A stretch of DNA of 64,000 nucleotides from Curtobacterium sp. VKM Ac-1376 (GTDB lineage: Bacteria; Actinomycetota; Actinomycetes; Actinomycetales; Microbacteriaceae), in NCBI RefSeq assembly GCF_015351025.1, contig NZ_JADKRV010000007.1:62001-126000 (forward strand), written 5' to 3'. Position 1 is the stretch's first letter. Every line of letters begins with the position of its first letter. The notes beneath the pieces are model-generated. The model was given only the letters and a program-made list of their open reading frames with translations. It was not told the origin of the DNA and searched no databases. This document shows positions 1 through 7,903 of the stretch, one piece after another. Position numbers and translations under genes: made by a program.

Positions 1-136
1 GCAGCCCGAGGGCCGCTGCGGCTTCTTCGCCGAAGTTGGTGGCGCTCTCGTGGTGCTCGTACAGGTGGGGCGTGTACGGAACCCCTGCCGCCTCGAGCGC
101 GACGGTCGCTGGGGTGCTCGGCGAACCTGCGGTCAT
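1..136 (-). CDS. ybaK: YbaK/EbsC-type Cys-tRNA deacylase, N-terminal fragment (runs off the left edge)
   Basis: Only the first 45 codons lie in the window; the gene continues beyond position 1. The N-terminus reads TPATVALEAAGVPYTPH, followed by LYEHHESATNFGEEAA. This is the typical opening of the YbaK/EbsC family (short helix, then H-x-Y-x-H and TNFGxE). Members hydrolyse Cys-tRNA(Pro) or related mischarged tRNAs in the cytoplasm and so help translation fidelity. The ATG at 136 is the first start in the frame. It is divergent from the small membrane gene at 203, with only 66 bp between them. The catalytic region is outside the window, so the exact substrate cannot be judged. Confidence 0.8.
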   Translation of the reverse strand, partial: MTAGSPSTPATVALEAAGVPYTPHLYEHHESATNFGEEAAAALGL

Positions 137-202
137 GTGGCGATCCTCCCCCGCGGCACCTTCCGGGCCTCGACGGCACGCGGGCGTTACGCTGAACGGA
201 CC

Positions 203-496
203 ATGACCGCCGCACTGCTGATCCTCCGCGCCATCGCCGCGCTGGTGCTCGGCGACCCCGCCGCGGGGGTCCTGCCCCTGCTCGCCGTGGCGGCCCTCGG
301 ACTGACGGCGGTCGCGGTGGCGGTCGTCGTCGCACGACTGCTCGCAGCGGTGCTGGCGGCCGTGCTCGGCCTGGGGTCGACAGGTGTGTCGGACCGGACC
401 ACGGTCCCCGACCTCGTCGCGCGGATCGGCTGGAGCCATCCGGACGCCGACGGGCACGTGCGGTCGCGGGCACCGGGAGCCATGACCCCGGCCTGA
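203..496 (+). CDS. Small membrane protein (DUF6412-like), upstream of yidC-like gene
   Basis: 97 residues. Roughly the first 60 are strongly hydrophobic (two predicted membrane segments rich in A, V and L). They are followed by a polar tail with S-H-P-D-A-D-G-H-V-R-S-R-A-P-G. That DPDAxGxxRxRAPG-like ending is what I associate with DUF6412 proteins of Microbacteriaceae, which often sit beside a YidC/Oxa1 gene as here (60 bp to the next start). The ATG at 203 is preceded by TACGCT at 190-195, the right place for a -10 box of a leaderless transcript. The frame is open further upstream, but the hydrophobic segment starts at this ATG. Function unknown; a role in membrane insertion is only suggested by the neighbour. 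Confidence 0.6.
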   Translation: MTAALLILRAIAALVLGDPAAGVLPLLAVAALGLTAVAVAVVVARLLAAVLAAVLGLGSTGVSDRTTVPDLVARIGWSHPDADGHVRSRAPGAMTPA

Positions 497-556
497 CCAC
501 CGATCGGTGGCCGGGCCCCTCGTGCACCCCGGCAACCCTCCACCGATCGGAACACC

Positions 557-1294
557 TTGGACCTCTCCACCCTGCCCCTCGTCGGCCCGCTGCTGCACGG
601 CGGCGCTGACCTCGTCGCCGCCCTCACCGCGGCGCTCTCCCCCGTCGTCGGCTCGTTCGCCGCCGCGACCGCGGTCGTGCTCCTCACCCTGGCCGTCCGC
701 GTCGTGCTGGTCCCGCTGTCCGTCCTGCAGGTGCGGGCCGAACGGGACCGACGGCGCCTCGCACCACAGCTCGCGGCGCTGCGGAAGCGGTACGAGCGCG
801 ACACCCAGCGCCTGCAGCGGGCGGTCCAGCAGCTGTACACCGACGAGAAGGTCTCGCCGCTGGCCGGTTGCCTGCCCGTCCTGGCGCAGGCGCCGGTGGT
901 GTCGCTCGTGTACGCGCTGTTCACGCACGCGTCGATCGGCGGCACCGCGAACACCCTGCTGGAGGCCACGCTCGTCGGGGTCCCGCTCGGGCACTCCCTG
1001 ATCGTCACCCTGACGTCGCCGCTCTGGGCGCACGCGTGGGTCGTGCTGGTCCTGCTGGCCGTGCTCGCGCTCGTCGTGGAGCTCAGCCGTCGGTCGAACG
1101 CCCACTGGAACCCGACCCCGGCTCCGGAACCGGGCGTGCCCGGAGCCGCCGCGACGACCGCCGTGGGTCGGTACGTGCCGTTCGTCACGGTCGTGTTCGC
1201 CGCGACCGCACCGCTCGCCGCCGCACTGTACGTCGTCACGAGTGCGGTCTGGACGGCCGGCGAACGCGCCGTGCTGCGACGGGTGGTCCGCTAG
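557..1294 (+). CDS. YidC/Oxa1-family membrane protein insertase (short actinobacterial form)
   Basis: 245 residues, the size of the minimal YidC/Oxa1 core. After a short amphipathic N-terminus comes a membrane helix containing the conserved arginine (TLAVRVVLVPLSV). A charged helical hairpin follows (RAERDRRRLAPQLAALRKRY), then ADEKxSPxxGCLP-like residues (TDEKVSPLAGCLPVLAQAP) and three more membrane segments. The family inserts small membrane proteins, with or without SecYEG. The start is TTG at 557 with a weak GGA upstream; no better start is present in frame. The usual housekeeping yidC lies in the rpmH-rnpA-yidC locus, which is not here, so this is probably a second paralogue. The stop overlaps the convergent gene by 4 nt. 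Confidence 0.82.
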   Translation: MDLSTLPLVGPLLHGGADLVAALTAALSPVVGSFAAATAVVLLTLAVRVVLVPLSVLQVRAERDRRRLAPQLAALRKRYERDTQRLQRAVQQLYTDEKVSPLAGCLPVLAQAPVVSLVYALFTHASIGGTANTLLEATLVGVPLGHSLIVTLTSPLWAHAWVVLVLLAVLALVVELSRRSNAHWNPTPAPEPGVPGAAATTAVGRYVPFVTVVFAATAPLAAALYVVTSAVWTAGERAVLRRVVR

Positions 1295-1506
1295 CCGCCC
1301 TGGCCCTCCTGCTGCGGCCCCTGGTCGACCGGGTCGTACTCGGAGTCGCGCCCCTGCTCCTCGTCGGCGGTGGGCACGTGACGCTCGGTGCCGGCCCCGC
1401 CGGGGCTCGTCGCGACGTAGTCGGCCGCGCCGGACTGCGTGTCGTGGCTCAGCGGCTCGAGGGTCTCGGGGTCGGCGTCGTGCCGCGGCTCGGATTCGGT
1501 GCTCAT
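1291..1506 (-). CDS. Small acidic hypothetical protein
   Basis: 71 residues with no hydrophobic stretch, rich in D, E, G, P and T, and probably disordered. It begins MSTESEPRHDADPETLEPLS and ends in a Q/G-rich tail. I do not recognise a family. Support for it being real is limited to a clear ATG at 1506, a purine-rich GGGAG upstream, and a 4-nt convergent overlap with the insertase gene that leaves no empty space. Short acidic disordered proteins of this kind are common orphan genes in Microbacteriaceae. Confidence 0.5.
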   Translation of the reverse strand: MSTESEPRHDADPETLEPLSHDTQSGAADYVATSPGGAGTERHVPTADEEQGRDSEYDPVDQGPQQEGQGG

Positions 1507-1599
1507 GCGTCACGCCTACTCCCTCGTTCTGGGTGCGCGCGCACGGGTGCCCGGTGCCACGATGGACGGGTCCACACGACCGGCGGAGCTGGGGTGCGC

Positions 1600-2562
1600 A
1601 TGGCCCACGACGACGTGGCAGCGGAACGGGCACGGCTCGAGGCCGTGGCCTGGGGAGCGGGATCGAGCCCCGCCGACGCGGCGCGCGCCCGGATCGCGCT
1701 GCAGGACCTGGAACGCCGGCGGCGGTCGCGGGTGCGTCCGGTCCGGCCGGTGCGGGATCCGCGGCCGGGAGGCACGGCTTCGGTCGGCACGCCCGACCCG
1801 TCCTCGACCCGGTCGCGTCCAGGGCGCGGTTCGACTCCGGCGCGTCCGGCCAGCCGGTCGGGGAACGCGCCCGCAAGCGCGGCCGCGCAGGACCACGAGT
1901 CCGTGTCGGCCGGTGCGCTCATGTCGGACGGCGCGACCGCGCGGGCCGCGGCCGGGGTGTCGGGGGCGACCGACGGCGGTGGGGGCGACCGCGTCGATGG
2001 GAGGAGCGCCGACGGCGGGGGTGCGCCGGGCCTCCAGGCTGTGCTGACCGGGCGGTCCCGGTGGCGTCGATGGCTGTGGACCGAGCGGCCACGCGCCTGG
2101 ATCGCGGGCGGTGCGGCCGCAGCGGTGGGCGTGGCGTTCGCGGCCGGGACGCTCGTCGGGACCGCACAGCCCGACGTCGCGGCGGCCCCGAGCATCACAC
2201 CGACGGCGGGGACGGTGACGCTCGAGCAGCTGCTCGACGTACCGCAGACCTACGCCGACCAGCTGCCGGGCCCCGTCGAGGCACCGGTGAACCTGCGCAC
2301 CACGCGGCTCGTCTTCACGAACCGGGCCCTCGACGGCGGGACCCTCAACACGCCCTGGAACGTCTGGGCCGGGGTCGGCACGGACCGTTCGACGATCTGC
2401 CTGATCGCGACCGCGGATCGCATCGAGTCGTCCACGGCCTGCTTCCCCCGACAAGCCGCACTGCACGGATCGGTGTCGATGTCGGCGCAGTCGACGAGTG
2501 GAACGCTGACGATCACGCTGCGCGGCGGCGGGGTACAGGGTCGGGTGACGAACGAGTACTGA
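1600..2562 (+). CDS. Hypothetical single-pass membrane protein with extracytoplasmic C-terminal domain
   Basis: About 320 residues from ATG 1600 (GTG 1594 is an equal alternative). The first ~160 residues are cytoplasmic-looking, charged and low in complexity (R/P-rich, then G/A-rich). A single membrane helix at about 165-195 (AWIAGGAAAAVGVAFAAG) is followed by a C-terminal domain of about 125 residues. That domain contains two cysteines (STICLI and STACFP), which could form a disulfide outside the cell. The layout resembles actinobacterial membrane proteins with an exposed beta-rich tail. No family recognised. Confidence 0.65.
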   Translation: MAHDDVAAERARLEAVAWGAGSSPADAARARIALQDLERRRRSRVRPVRPVRDPRPGGTASVGTPDPSSTRSRPGRGSTPARPASRSGNAPASAAAQDHESVSAGALMSDGATARAAAGVSGATDGGGGDRVDGRSADGGGAPGLQAVLTGRSRWRRWLWTERPRAWIAGGAAAAVGVAFAAGTLVGTAQPDVAAAPSITPTAGTVTLEQLLDVPQTYADQLPGPVEAPVNLRTTRLVFTNRALDGGTLNTPWNVWAGVGTDRSTICLIATADRIESSTACFPRQAALHGSVSMSAQSTSGTLTITLRGGGVQGRVTNEY

Positions 2563-2791
2563 GCGGGGTGCCGCGCAGCTGAGTGTTTCGTTGGAGCGCT
2601 CCGATTCTTTCGCGGTACGCCCTCGCGGGAGTGGACCGGTCGTGCAACACTGGATGAGCGCACTCGCCGTGGAGTCGTACCCGCATCATCCACATCCGCC
2701 CGCGAGCGCGCCCCGCAGACCCTCCAGGTCACCGCCGTCACCCGAACGGCATCGTCGCGCGCTCCACCGTGCCTCGGAGGAGGTCAGCAGC

Positions 2792-4159
2792 GTGTCCACC
2801 AACACCACCACCTCGGCCGTGTCGACCCACACGCGGCCGATCACCGTCACCACCCAGTCGATCGTCGGCATCGCCGTGCTCGGACTGGCGACGTTCTTCG
2901 CCATCACCACCGAGCTCATGCCCGTCGGGCTGCTCGGCACGATGAGCGCCGACCTCGGTGTGACCGAGGCCACGATGGGCATGGTCATCACCGTGTACGC
3001 CGCGGCCGTCGCGCTCCTCGCGCTGCCGCTCACCGCGTTCACGGCGAGGCTGCCCCGCAAGACCGTGCTCGTCGCGACGCTCGTCGGCTACACCGTGTCG
3101 AACGTGATGATCGCGCTCGCGCCGTCCTTCGCCGTCGTGTGTGCCGGCCGGGTCGTCGGCGGCATCGCCCACGCCCTGTTCTTCTCGGTCGCCTCGGCCT
3201 ACGCCACCCGCATCGTGCCGCCGCGCCTGGCCGGTCGGGCGATCGCCTTCGTGTACTCGGGCAGCTCGCTCGGGTTCGTGCTCGGCGTCCCCGTGGCCAC
3301 CTGGGTCGCGCAGCACATCGGATGGCGACCCGCCGTCTTCTCCGTCGCGGTCGCCGCGGCCGCGCTCGCCCTCGTGGCGCTGCTCTTCCTGCCGGCCGTG
3401 CACGGTTCGTCGTCGCCGCACGTCGGATCGCCGAAGGCATGGGCTCGAACCGGGCTGCTCTCCGTCGTGGTCGCCGACATGCTGCTCTTCGGCGGGCACT
3501 ACGTCGTCTACACCTACATCGGGCCGTACGCGATCGATGCCGGGCTCGACGCCGGCATGGTCAGCGGCGCGCTGCTCGTGCTCGGCGGGACCGGGGTCAT
3601 CGGGCTGTGGCTCGCCGGCATGTTCGTCGACCGGGCTCCGCGGCAGACCCTCGTCGCGTCCGTCGCAGTGATGGCCGTCGCCTTCGCCGCGATGCCGTTC
3701 GTGCACGGGTCGCTCGTCGGCACCATGGTCGTCGCGGGCATCTGGATGGCCGCGAACGGCACCACCGGCACGCTCTTCATGGCGGCCGCGATCCGGGCCG
3801 GGGGCGTCTCCCCCGACATCGCCGGTGCGCTCGTCAACGGTGCGTCGAACATCGGCATCGCCGGCGGTGCGGCGTTCGGCGGGCAGGCGCTCGGGATCGT
3901 CGGGCTGCAGCACCTGCCCTTCGCCGGCGCGGCTGTGCTGTTCGGCTCGCTGGGCGTCGTCGTGTTCGCCCGGCGCGGATTCCCGGTGCACTCGCACGCG
4001 CAGGAGCACTTGTCGACCTCGTCGATCGAGGCCATCACGTCGTCGCTCGCGGTGGTCACCACGTCGGTGCCGGTCGTCGGTCGGGCAATACAGACGATGA
4101 CGGGGTCGATCGGCGTCGTGACCGGCTCGGTTCGGCGGCAGCGGACGCGGACGCGGTAG
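2792..4159 (+). CDS. MFS transporter, DHA1 / AraJ-SotB-like exporter
   Basis: 455 residues with 12 predicted membrane helices. The first helix carries the T-T-E-L-M-P-V-G-L-L signature typical of AraJ/SotB-like drug and sugar exporters (TTExxPxGLL). The inter-helix loop ARLPRKTVL and the motif GSSLGFVLGVPVATW in helix 5 (antiporter motif C-like) support proton-coupled export. GTG at 2792 is chosen because GGAGGAGG lies at 2776-2783, an ideal distance; the frame is open further upstream, but that part has no membrane character. About 60 residues at the C-terminus are T/S/V-rich and polar, unusual for the family. Substrate unknown. Confidence 0.82.
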   Translation: MSTNTTTSAVSTHTRPITVTTQSIVGIAVLGLATFFAITTELMPVGLLGTMSADLGVTEATMGMVITVYAAAVALLALPLTAFTARLPRKTVLVATLVGYTVSNVMIALAPSFAVVCAGRVVGGIAHALFFSVASAYATRIVPPRLAGRAIAFVYSGSSLGFVLGVPVATWVAQHIGWRPAVFSVAVAAAALALVALLFLPAVHGSSSPHVGSPKAWARTGLLSVVVADMLLFGGHYVVYTYIGPYAIDAGLDAGMVSGALLVLGGTGVIGLWLAGMFVDRAPRQTLVASVAVMAVAFAAMPFVHGSLVGTMVVAGIWMAANGTTGTLFMAAAIRAGGVSPDIAGALVNGASNIGIAGGAAFGGQALGIVGLQHLPFAGAAVLFGSLGVVVFARRGFPVHSHAQEHLSTSSIEAITSSLAVVTTSVPVVGRAIQTMTGSIGVVTGSVRRQRTRTR

Positions 4160-4177
4160 CCAGGCGGGACGCCTCAT

Positions 4178-4267
4178 CGAGCGGTCACGACATGCCGCTT
4201 GCGCGTCGCCGAGGTCGCACGGACTGTCGGTTCCCGGCGCCCGCAGCGACGATTCGTGACCCCTCGG
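4178..4267. repeat. Intergenic palindromic repeat, family A, copy 1 (degenerate)
   Basis: The outer arms read CGAGCGGTCACGA on the left and TTCGTGACCCCTCG on the right, with ACTGTCGG and a degraded partner inside. The same nested palindrome occurs near 6624 and 48555. It lies between the MFS gene and the convergent surface-protein gene and could act as a terminator for either, but it has no T-run. Confidence 0.65.
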
Positions 4268-4360
4268 GGGTGAGCGGGCGGTTTGTCGTGCGACCTCGGG
4301 GGTACGAGCCGGGCGTGTCGGAAGGGCCGGCGCTCGCGATGACGCGCACGCCGGTTTCGT

Positions 4361-6436
4361 TCAGTCCTGCAGGTGCTCCGTGCGACGGCGGTTGCGGACG
4401 GCGCGGTAGGTCAGCAGCGCCGCGCCGAGGAGCACGAGCACCCCGGCCGCGATGAGCCCCGGCACGAGGTCGGTTCCCGTGTACGCGAGCGGACCGCGGT
4501 CACCCGCATCGCCTGAGCGGCCGACCGGAGCGGAGCCCGTGCCTCCCGACCCGGGGTCGCTCGGCATCGCGGACGGAGACGTGCTCGGCACCGCCGGAGT
4601 CGTCGGGACCGGAGCGGCCGCGGCCAGCACCACGAAGGCCAGCGGCGTCGCGGCACCGGACTCCGGCGTCACGACGGTCGCCGTCTCGGCCCCCTCGACG
4701 TCGACCGCGATCTCGTACTCGGTCGTCGGCTGGAGGCCAGTCAGGTCGAACGCGCCGTCGTCGTCGGTGACCGAGGTCACCGGGGCGCCGGCCTCCGGGT
4801 CGATCGGGGTCGCGACGACCGCCACGCCGGTGACGGGGTCGTCGTTCGTGTCGACCACCGTGCCGGGCTGGTCGGTCGTGACCGCGATCGCCGCGGCGGG
4901 CGAAGCGAACGGCAGGTCCGACGAGACCCGCTCGCCGGCCGCGGCCGTGACGCCGGTGTTCGCCGTGTCGCCCGTCGCGCCCGGTGCCGGTCGCTCGGTC
5001 CGGACCGTGTAGGTGCCGGCGCTCGTCGCGAAGGCGTAGCGGCCGTCGGCATCGGTCGTCGTGGACGCGACCACGGCACCGGACTCGTCGACGAGTTCGA
5101 CGACGCGGTCGGCGGAGACGGGTGCCCCGTCGAGCGAGACGACGCCCGCGACGGTCGCTATGACGGCCGCCGGGGCCGTGATGTCAGCCGGAGCAGCCGG
5201 TGCCGCGTCGACATCACCGGTCACGATGGTGACGGGCAGCTCGTCGGCGATCGACACGTCGAGGTCGGAGTCCGGTGGCAGGTCCGACCCGGTGTAGGCC
5301 CCGTCACTGTTCGTCGTGGTGTCGACGAGCGTGTCCCCGGTGTCGGGGTCCGTGATGACGACCGGTGCGTTCGACACCGGATCGCCGTCCTCGTCCACCA
5401 CCGTGCCGATCACCGACACGGTGTCGTCGGGCGCGGTGAACGTGAAGTCGACGGTCTGGTCGGTGCCACCGGGCACTCCTGCCCGGGCGAGCGAGACGCC
5501 GGGCACCGACGCGGTGCCGGTCGCCCCGGGCGGCGGTGTGACCTCGACGCGGTAGTTCGCGATGACCGGCAGCCGCGGGAAGACGAAGTTGCCGTCGGCG
5601 TCGGTGGTGGTCGTGTACAGGGTGCCGCGCGGAGCGGTCACGCGCACGACGGCCCCGGGGATCGGCGTGCCGTCGAGGGTCGCGGTGCCCGAGATGGCCG
5701 CGGTACGGTCGGCGAACCAGGTCTGGTAGACGGGGAAGCCGCTGCGCTGCTGGTACGTGATGGTCAGGCTCGTGAGCGAGACGGTGGGCGTGAACCAGGC
5801 TGTGGCACCCGCGGTGTCGACCGCAGCGGTGTTGCCGGTCAGCGTGCGTGTCGCATCGTCCCAGGTCGGACGGTCCCGACCGGTGGTGCCGTCGGGGTCC
5901 GGCGTGCAGGACCATCCGCCGGTGGCGGCCGCCGAACACGAGTTGTACGAGCCCTCGTAGCCGAGCTGGTCCGCGGTCGCGGCTCCTCCCCCGGAGACGG
6001 TGGCCGAGATGGTCGCCCGGTCGGCGTCGATGTCCCCGAGGACGAAGGACCAGCTCGATGCGCCCGGCGTCGACTCGGCGAACGTGTAGGTCGTGGTCGA
6101 GGCCGACGCGGGGTTTCCGGAGTCCACGGTCGGCCGTTGGTTCATGTACGTGTGCCCGCGGCTCGTGCCGTACACCGCGCCCGACGGGGTGTTCGCGGAC
6201 TGCCAGGTCGATGCACCGCCGACCACGGTCGACTGCCGCGAGTTCGACGTGAAGGTCGTCTCGGGGAACCCGGCCATCGTCATCGTGCCGGTGTACGCCT
6301 TGCTCGACCCGCTCAGGGTGAACGTGCCCCAGTTGCCAGCCGACTCCGCCGAGGCACTCGTCGCGCCCCCGATGGCCAGGCCGGCTCCGAGTGCCAGGGC
6401 GGTCAGCCCAGCCGTGATCGTGCGCCCGTGCCGCAT
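4361..6436 (-). CDS. LAxTG-anchored surface protein with Cna-B/SpaA-like repeats
   Basis: 691 residues. Residues 1-30 are a signal peptide with an A-S-A cleavage site. Residues ~31-225 form an N-terminal beta-rich domain (WSFVLGDIDADRATIS; one Cys pair NSCSAA/WSCTPD). About four carboxypeptidase-regulatory/Cna-B-like units follow (for example GTVVDEDGDPVSNAPVVI, repeated GxVxxxxGxPxxxxxV and DGxYxF). The C-terminus is a sorting signal: LAYTG at 650-654, a hydrophobic helix, then RNRRR. LAxTG is the motif of class E sortases of high-GC actinobacteria; no sortase gene is in the window. ATG 6436 has AGGGGAG at the right distance, and the open frame upstream lacks a signal peptide. Likely an adhesin or wall structural protein. 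Confidence 0.85.
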   Translation of the reverse strand: MRHGRTITAGLTALALGAGLAIGGATSASAESAGNWGTFTLSGSSKAYTGTMTMAGFPETTFTSNSRQSTVVGGASTWQSANTPSGAVYGTSRGHTYMNQRPTVDSGNPASASTTTYTFAESTPGASSWSFVLGDIDADRATISATVSGGGAATADQLGYEGSYNSCSAAATGGWSCTPDPDGTTGRDRPTWDDATRTLTGNTAAVDTAGATAWFTPTVSLTSLTITYQQRSGFPVYQTWFADRTAAISGTATLDGTPIPGAVVRVTAPRGTLYTTTTDADGNFVFPRLPVIANYRVEVTPPPGATGTASVPGVSLARAGVPGGTDQTVDFTFTAPDDTVSVIGTVVDEDGDPVSNAPVVITDPDTGDTLVDTTTNSDGAYTGSDLPPDSDLDVSIADELPVTIVTGDVDAAPAAPADITAPAAVIATVAGVVSLDGAPVSADRVVELVDESGAVVASTTTDADGRYAFATSAGTYTVRTERPAPGATGDTANTGVTAAAGERVSSDLPFASPAAAIAVTTDQPGTVVDTNDDPVTGVAVVATPIDPEAGAPVTSVTDDDGAFDLTGLQPTTEYEIAVDVEGAETATVVTPESGAATPLAFVVLAAAAPVPTTPAVPSTSPSAMPSDPGSGGTGSAPVGRSGDAGDRGPLAYTGTDLVPGLIAAGVLVLLGAALLTYRAVRNRRRTEHLQD

Positions 6437-6803
6437 GCGTGCTCCCCTGTGATGGCCCCGGAGACCCCGACGCCGGCTCAGGCTATCGACCGGACCGGTC
6501 GCCTGTCCGGCCGCACAGTCCGCCGGCGCCGCAGTCCGCCGCCGTGGGCCAGGCGACGATCCGTGCGACCTCGGCGTGACGCGCACGGCGTGTTGCGCTG
6601 TCCGGGTGCGACGTCGGCCTCGCCGAGTGGTCACGACATGCCGCGTGCGCGTCTCCGAGGACGCACCAACTGTCGGCTCGAGGCGCTCCGGGCGACAGTT
6701 CGTGACCGCTCGGCGGGACGCAGGCGGCGTGTCTTGCGGCCCGACGACCCGTGCGGGGCGCGCGGGCCGTGCGGGCACGAGCGACCCCGCACAACGCGGG
6801 CGC
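6437..6803. other. 367-bp intergenic region
   Basis: Between the surface-protein start and the NUDIX stop. It holds the family A palindrome at 6624-6713 and, presumably, the promoter of the surface-protein gene close to 6436. No open frame here shows convincing coding character, and I see no RNA gene. Confidence 0.5.
6624..6713. repeat. Intergenic palindromic repeat, family A, copy 2
   Basis: Best-preserved copy. Outer arms are CGAGTGGTCACGA at 6624 and TCGTGACCGCTCG near 6700-6711; inner arms are ACTGTCG and CGACAGT. It is the same nested structure as the copies at 4178 and 48555, with variable sequence between the arms. Confidence 0.7.
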
Positions 6804-7268
6804 TCAGGGGCCGGCGACGAGCGCGACCAGGGCATCGACTGCCGCGACCTGCCCGGCCACCAGCAACTCCCGGGCCTCGTCCACCTCGACCCACCGGGCG
6901 TCGTCGATCTCCGGAACGTCCACGAACCGGCCCGACCCCCGCGGCAGCTCCAGCCGCACGGTGTTGCTCTGCACCGTGTCGACGGTGAACCCCTGGGCAG
7001 CCGCAGCGAACACGCGCACGCGCTTGCCGGATGCCTGCCGGAACTCCCCGAGGTCGACCAGGTCGGCGGCCGTCGCCGGCGCAGGGAGGCCGATCTCCTC
7101 GGAGAACTCCCGCAACGCGGTGTCGCGCGGCTCCTCGGCGCCGTCGACCAGTCCCTTCGGGATCGACCAGGCGCGCGGGCGGTTCCGCCAGAAGGGGCCG
7201 CCCATGTGCGCGATGAAGACCTCCGGACCGGACGGACCGGTCCGGTGCAGCAACAGTCCGGCGCTCAC
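6804..7268 (-). CDS. NUDIX hydrolase
   Basis: 154 residues. A complete Nudix box occupies residues ~39-61: G-L-V-D-G-A-E, then seven residues, then REFSEEIG, matching G5xE7xREUxEExGU with all metal-binding glutamates. The N-terminus SAGLLLHR and MGGPFW are typical of MutT-like/diadenosine-type enzymes of actinobacteria. The family cleaves nucleoside diphosphates linked to another group; the substrate cannot be told. GTG at 7268 is chosen because the domain starts immediately after it (GTG 7274 is possible). Confidence 0.85.
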   Translation of the reverse strand: MSAGLLLHRTGPSGPEVFIAHMGGPFWRNRPRAWSIPKGLVDGAEEPRDTALREFSEEIGLPAPATAADLVDLGEFRQASGKRVRVFAAAAQGFTVDTVQSNTVRLELPRGSGRFVDVPEIDDARWVEVDEARELLVAGQVAAVDALVALVAGP

Positions 7269-7369
7269 GACCACGCCCCGAGCGTACGCACCACCGGCCG
7301 GGAGGCCCGGATCACCCCCGAGGGGCCGCCACACCACCGCGCGCGGCCGATTCTCCCGCGCGCATCGCG

Positions 7370-7903
7370 GTGCGCGCCGCGGTGCCGACGGTCATCGTGC
7401 CCGAGGGGCCGCACCCGATCGACGGCGACGTCGTGCTGGCGCTCGAGGAACCGATCGACGAACGGGCGGTGTCCATCGCCGTCGACGAGGCCGTGCGCCG
7501 GAACCGCCGTCTGACGCTCCTCCGTGCGTGGGAGATGCCGGTGTCCACCCGCACCGGGATCACCGGCTTCGCGGATGACCCGATGCGGTGGCGGACGCGC
7601 AACGCCGAGCTGCTCCAGCGCGTCACCGACGAACTCACCGCCCGGTACCCGGCGCTCCGGATCCGGCCGCTGCTCGTCGAGGGGCACCCGGGCCACGCGA
7701 CCGCGTCCCGGACGCGCCGGGCGTCGCTCGTGGTGCTCGGTCGCGGGCACGTGCGCGTGCTGTCCGGTGCGCTGCTGCACGACGTCCTGCGCGAGACCGG
7801 GGCACCGGTCTGCGTCGTCCCGCCCGCCGCGCACACGGACACCGCGGTGGCCGGCAGGGTCAGCCGGCGAGTTCCCGGACCGCGTCGGCCATCTGCTCGG
7901 TGA
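7370..7903 (+). CDS. Universal stress protein, apparently lacking its first domain
   Basis: 177 residues. Its start, AAVPTVIVPEG, corresponds to the last strand of a first USP domain. A full second domain follows (DVVLALEEPIDERAVSIAVD ... SLVVLGRGHVRVLSGALLHD ... GAPVCVVPP). In tandem USPs of actinobacteria about 140 residues would precede this. Codons upstream of GTG 7370 still read S-P-A-R-I-A-V-R, like the end of that missing domain, but similarity stops after about 20 codons at the NUDIX gene. The ATP-binding glycine motif is degenerate. It could be a 5'-truncated pseudogene or a short functional USP. The 3' end overlaps the convergent esterase gene by 44 nt. Confidence 0.6.
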   Translation: MRAAVPTVIVPEGPHPIDGDVVLALEEPIDERAVSIAVDEAVRRNRRLTLLRAWEMPVSTRTGITGFADDPMRWRTRNAELLQRVTDELTARYPALRIRPLLVEGHPGHATASRTRRASLVVLGRGHVRVLSGALLHDVLRETGAPVCVVPPAAHTDTAVAGRVSRRVPGPRRPSAR

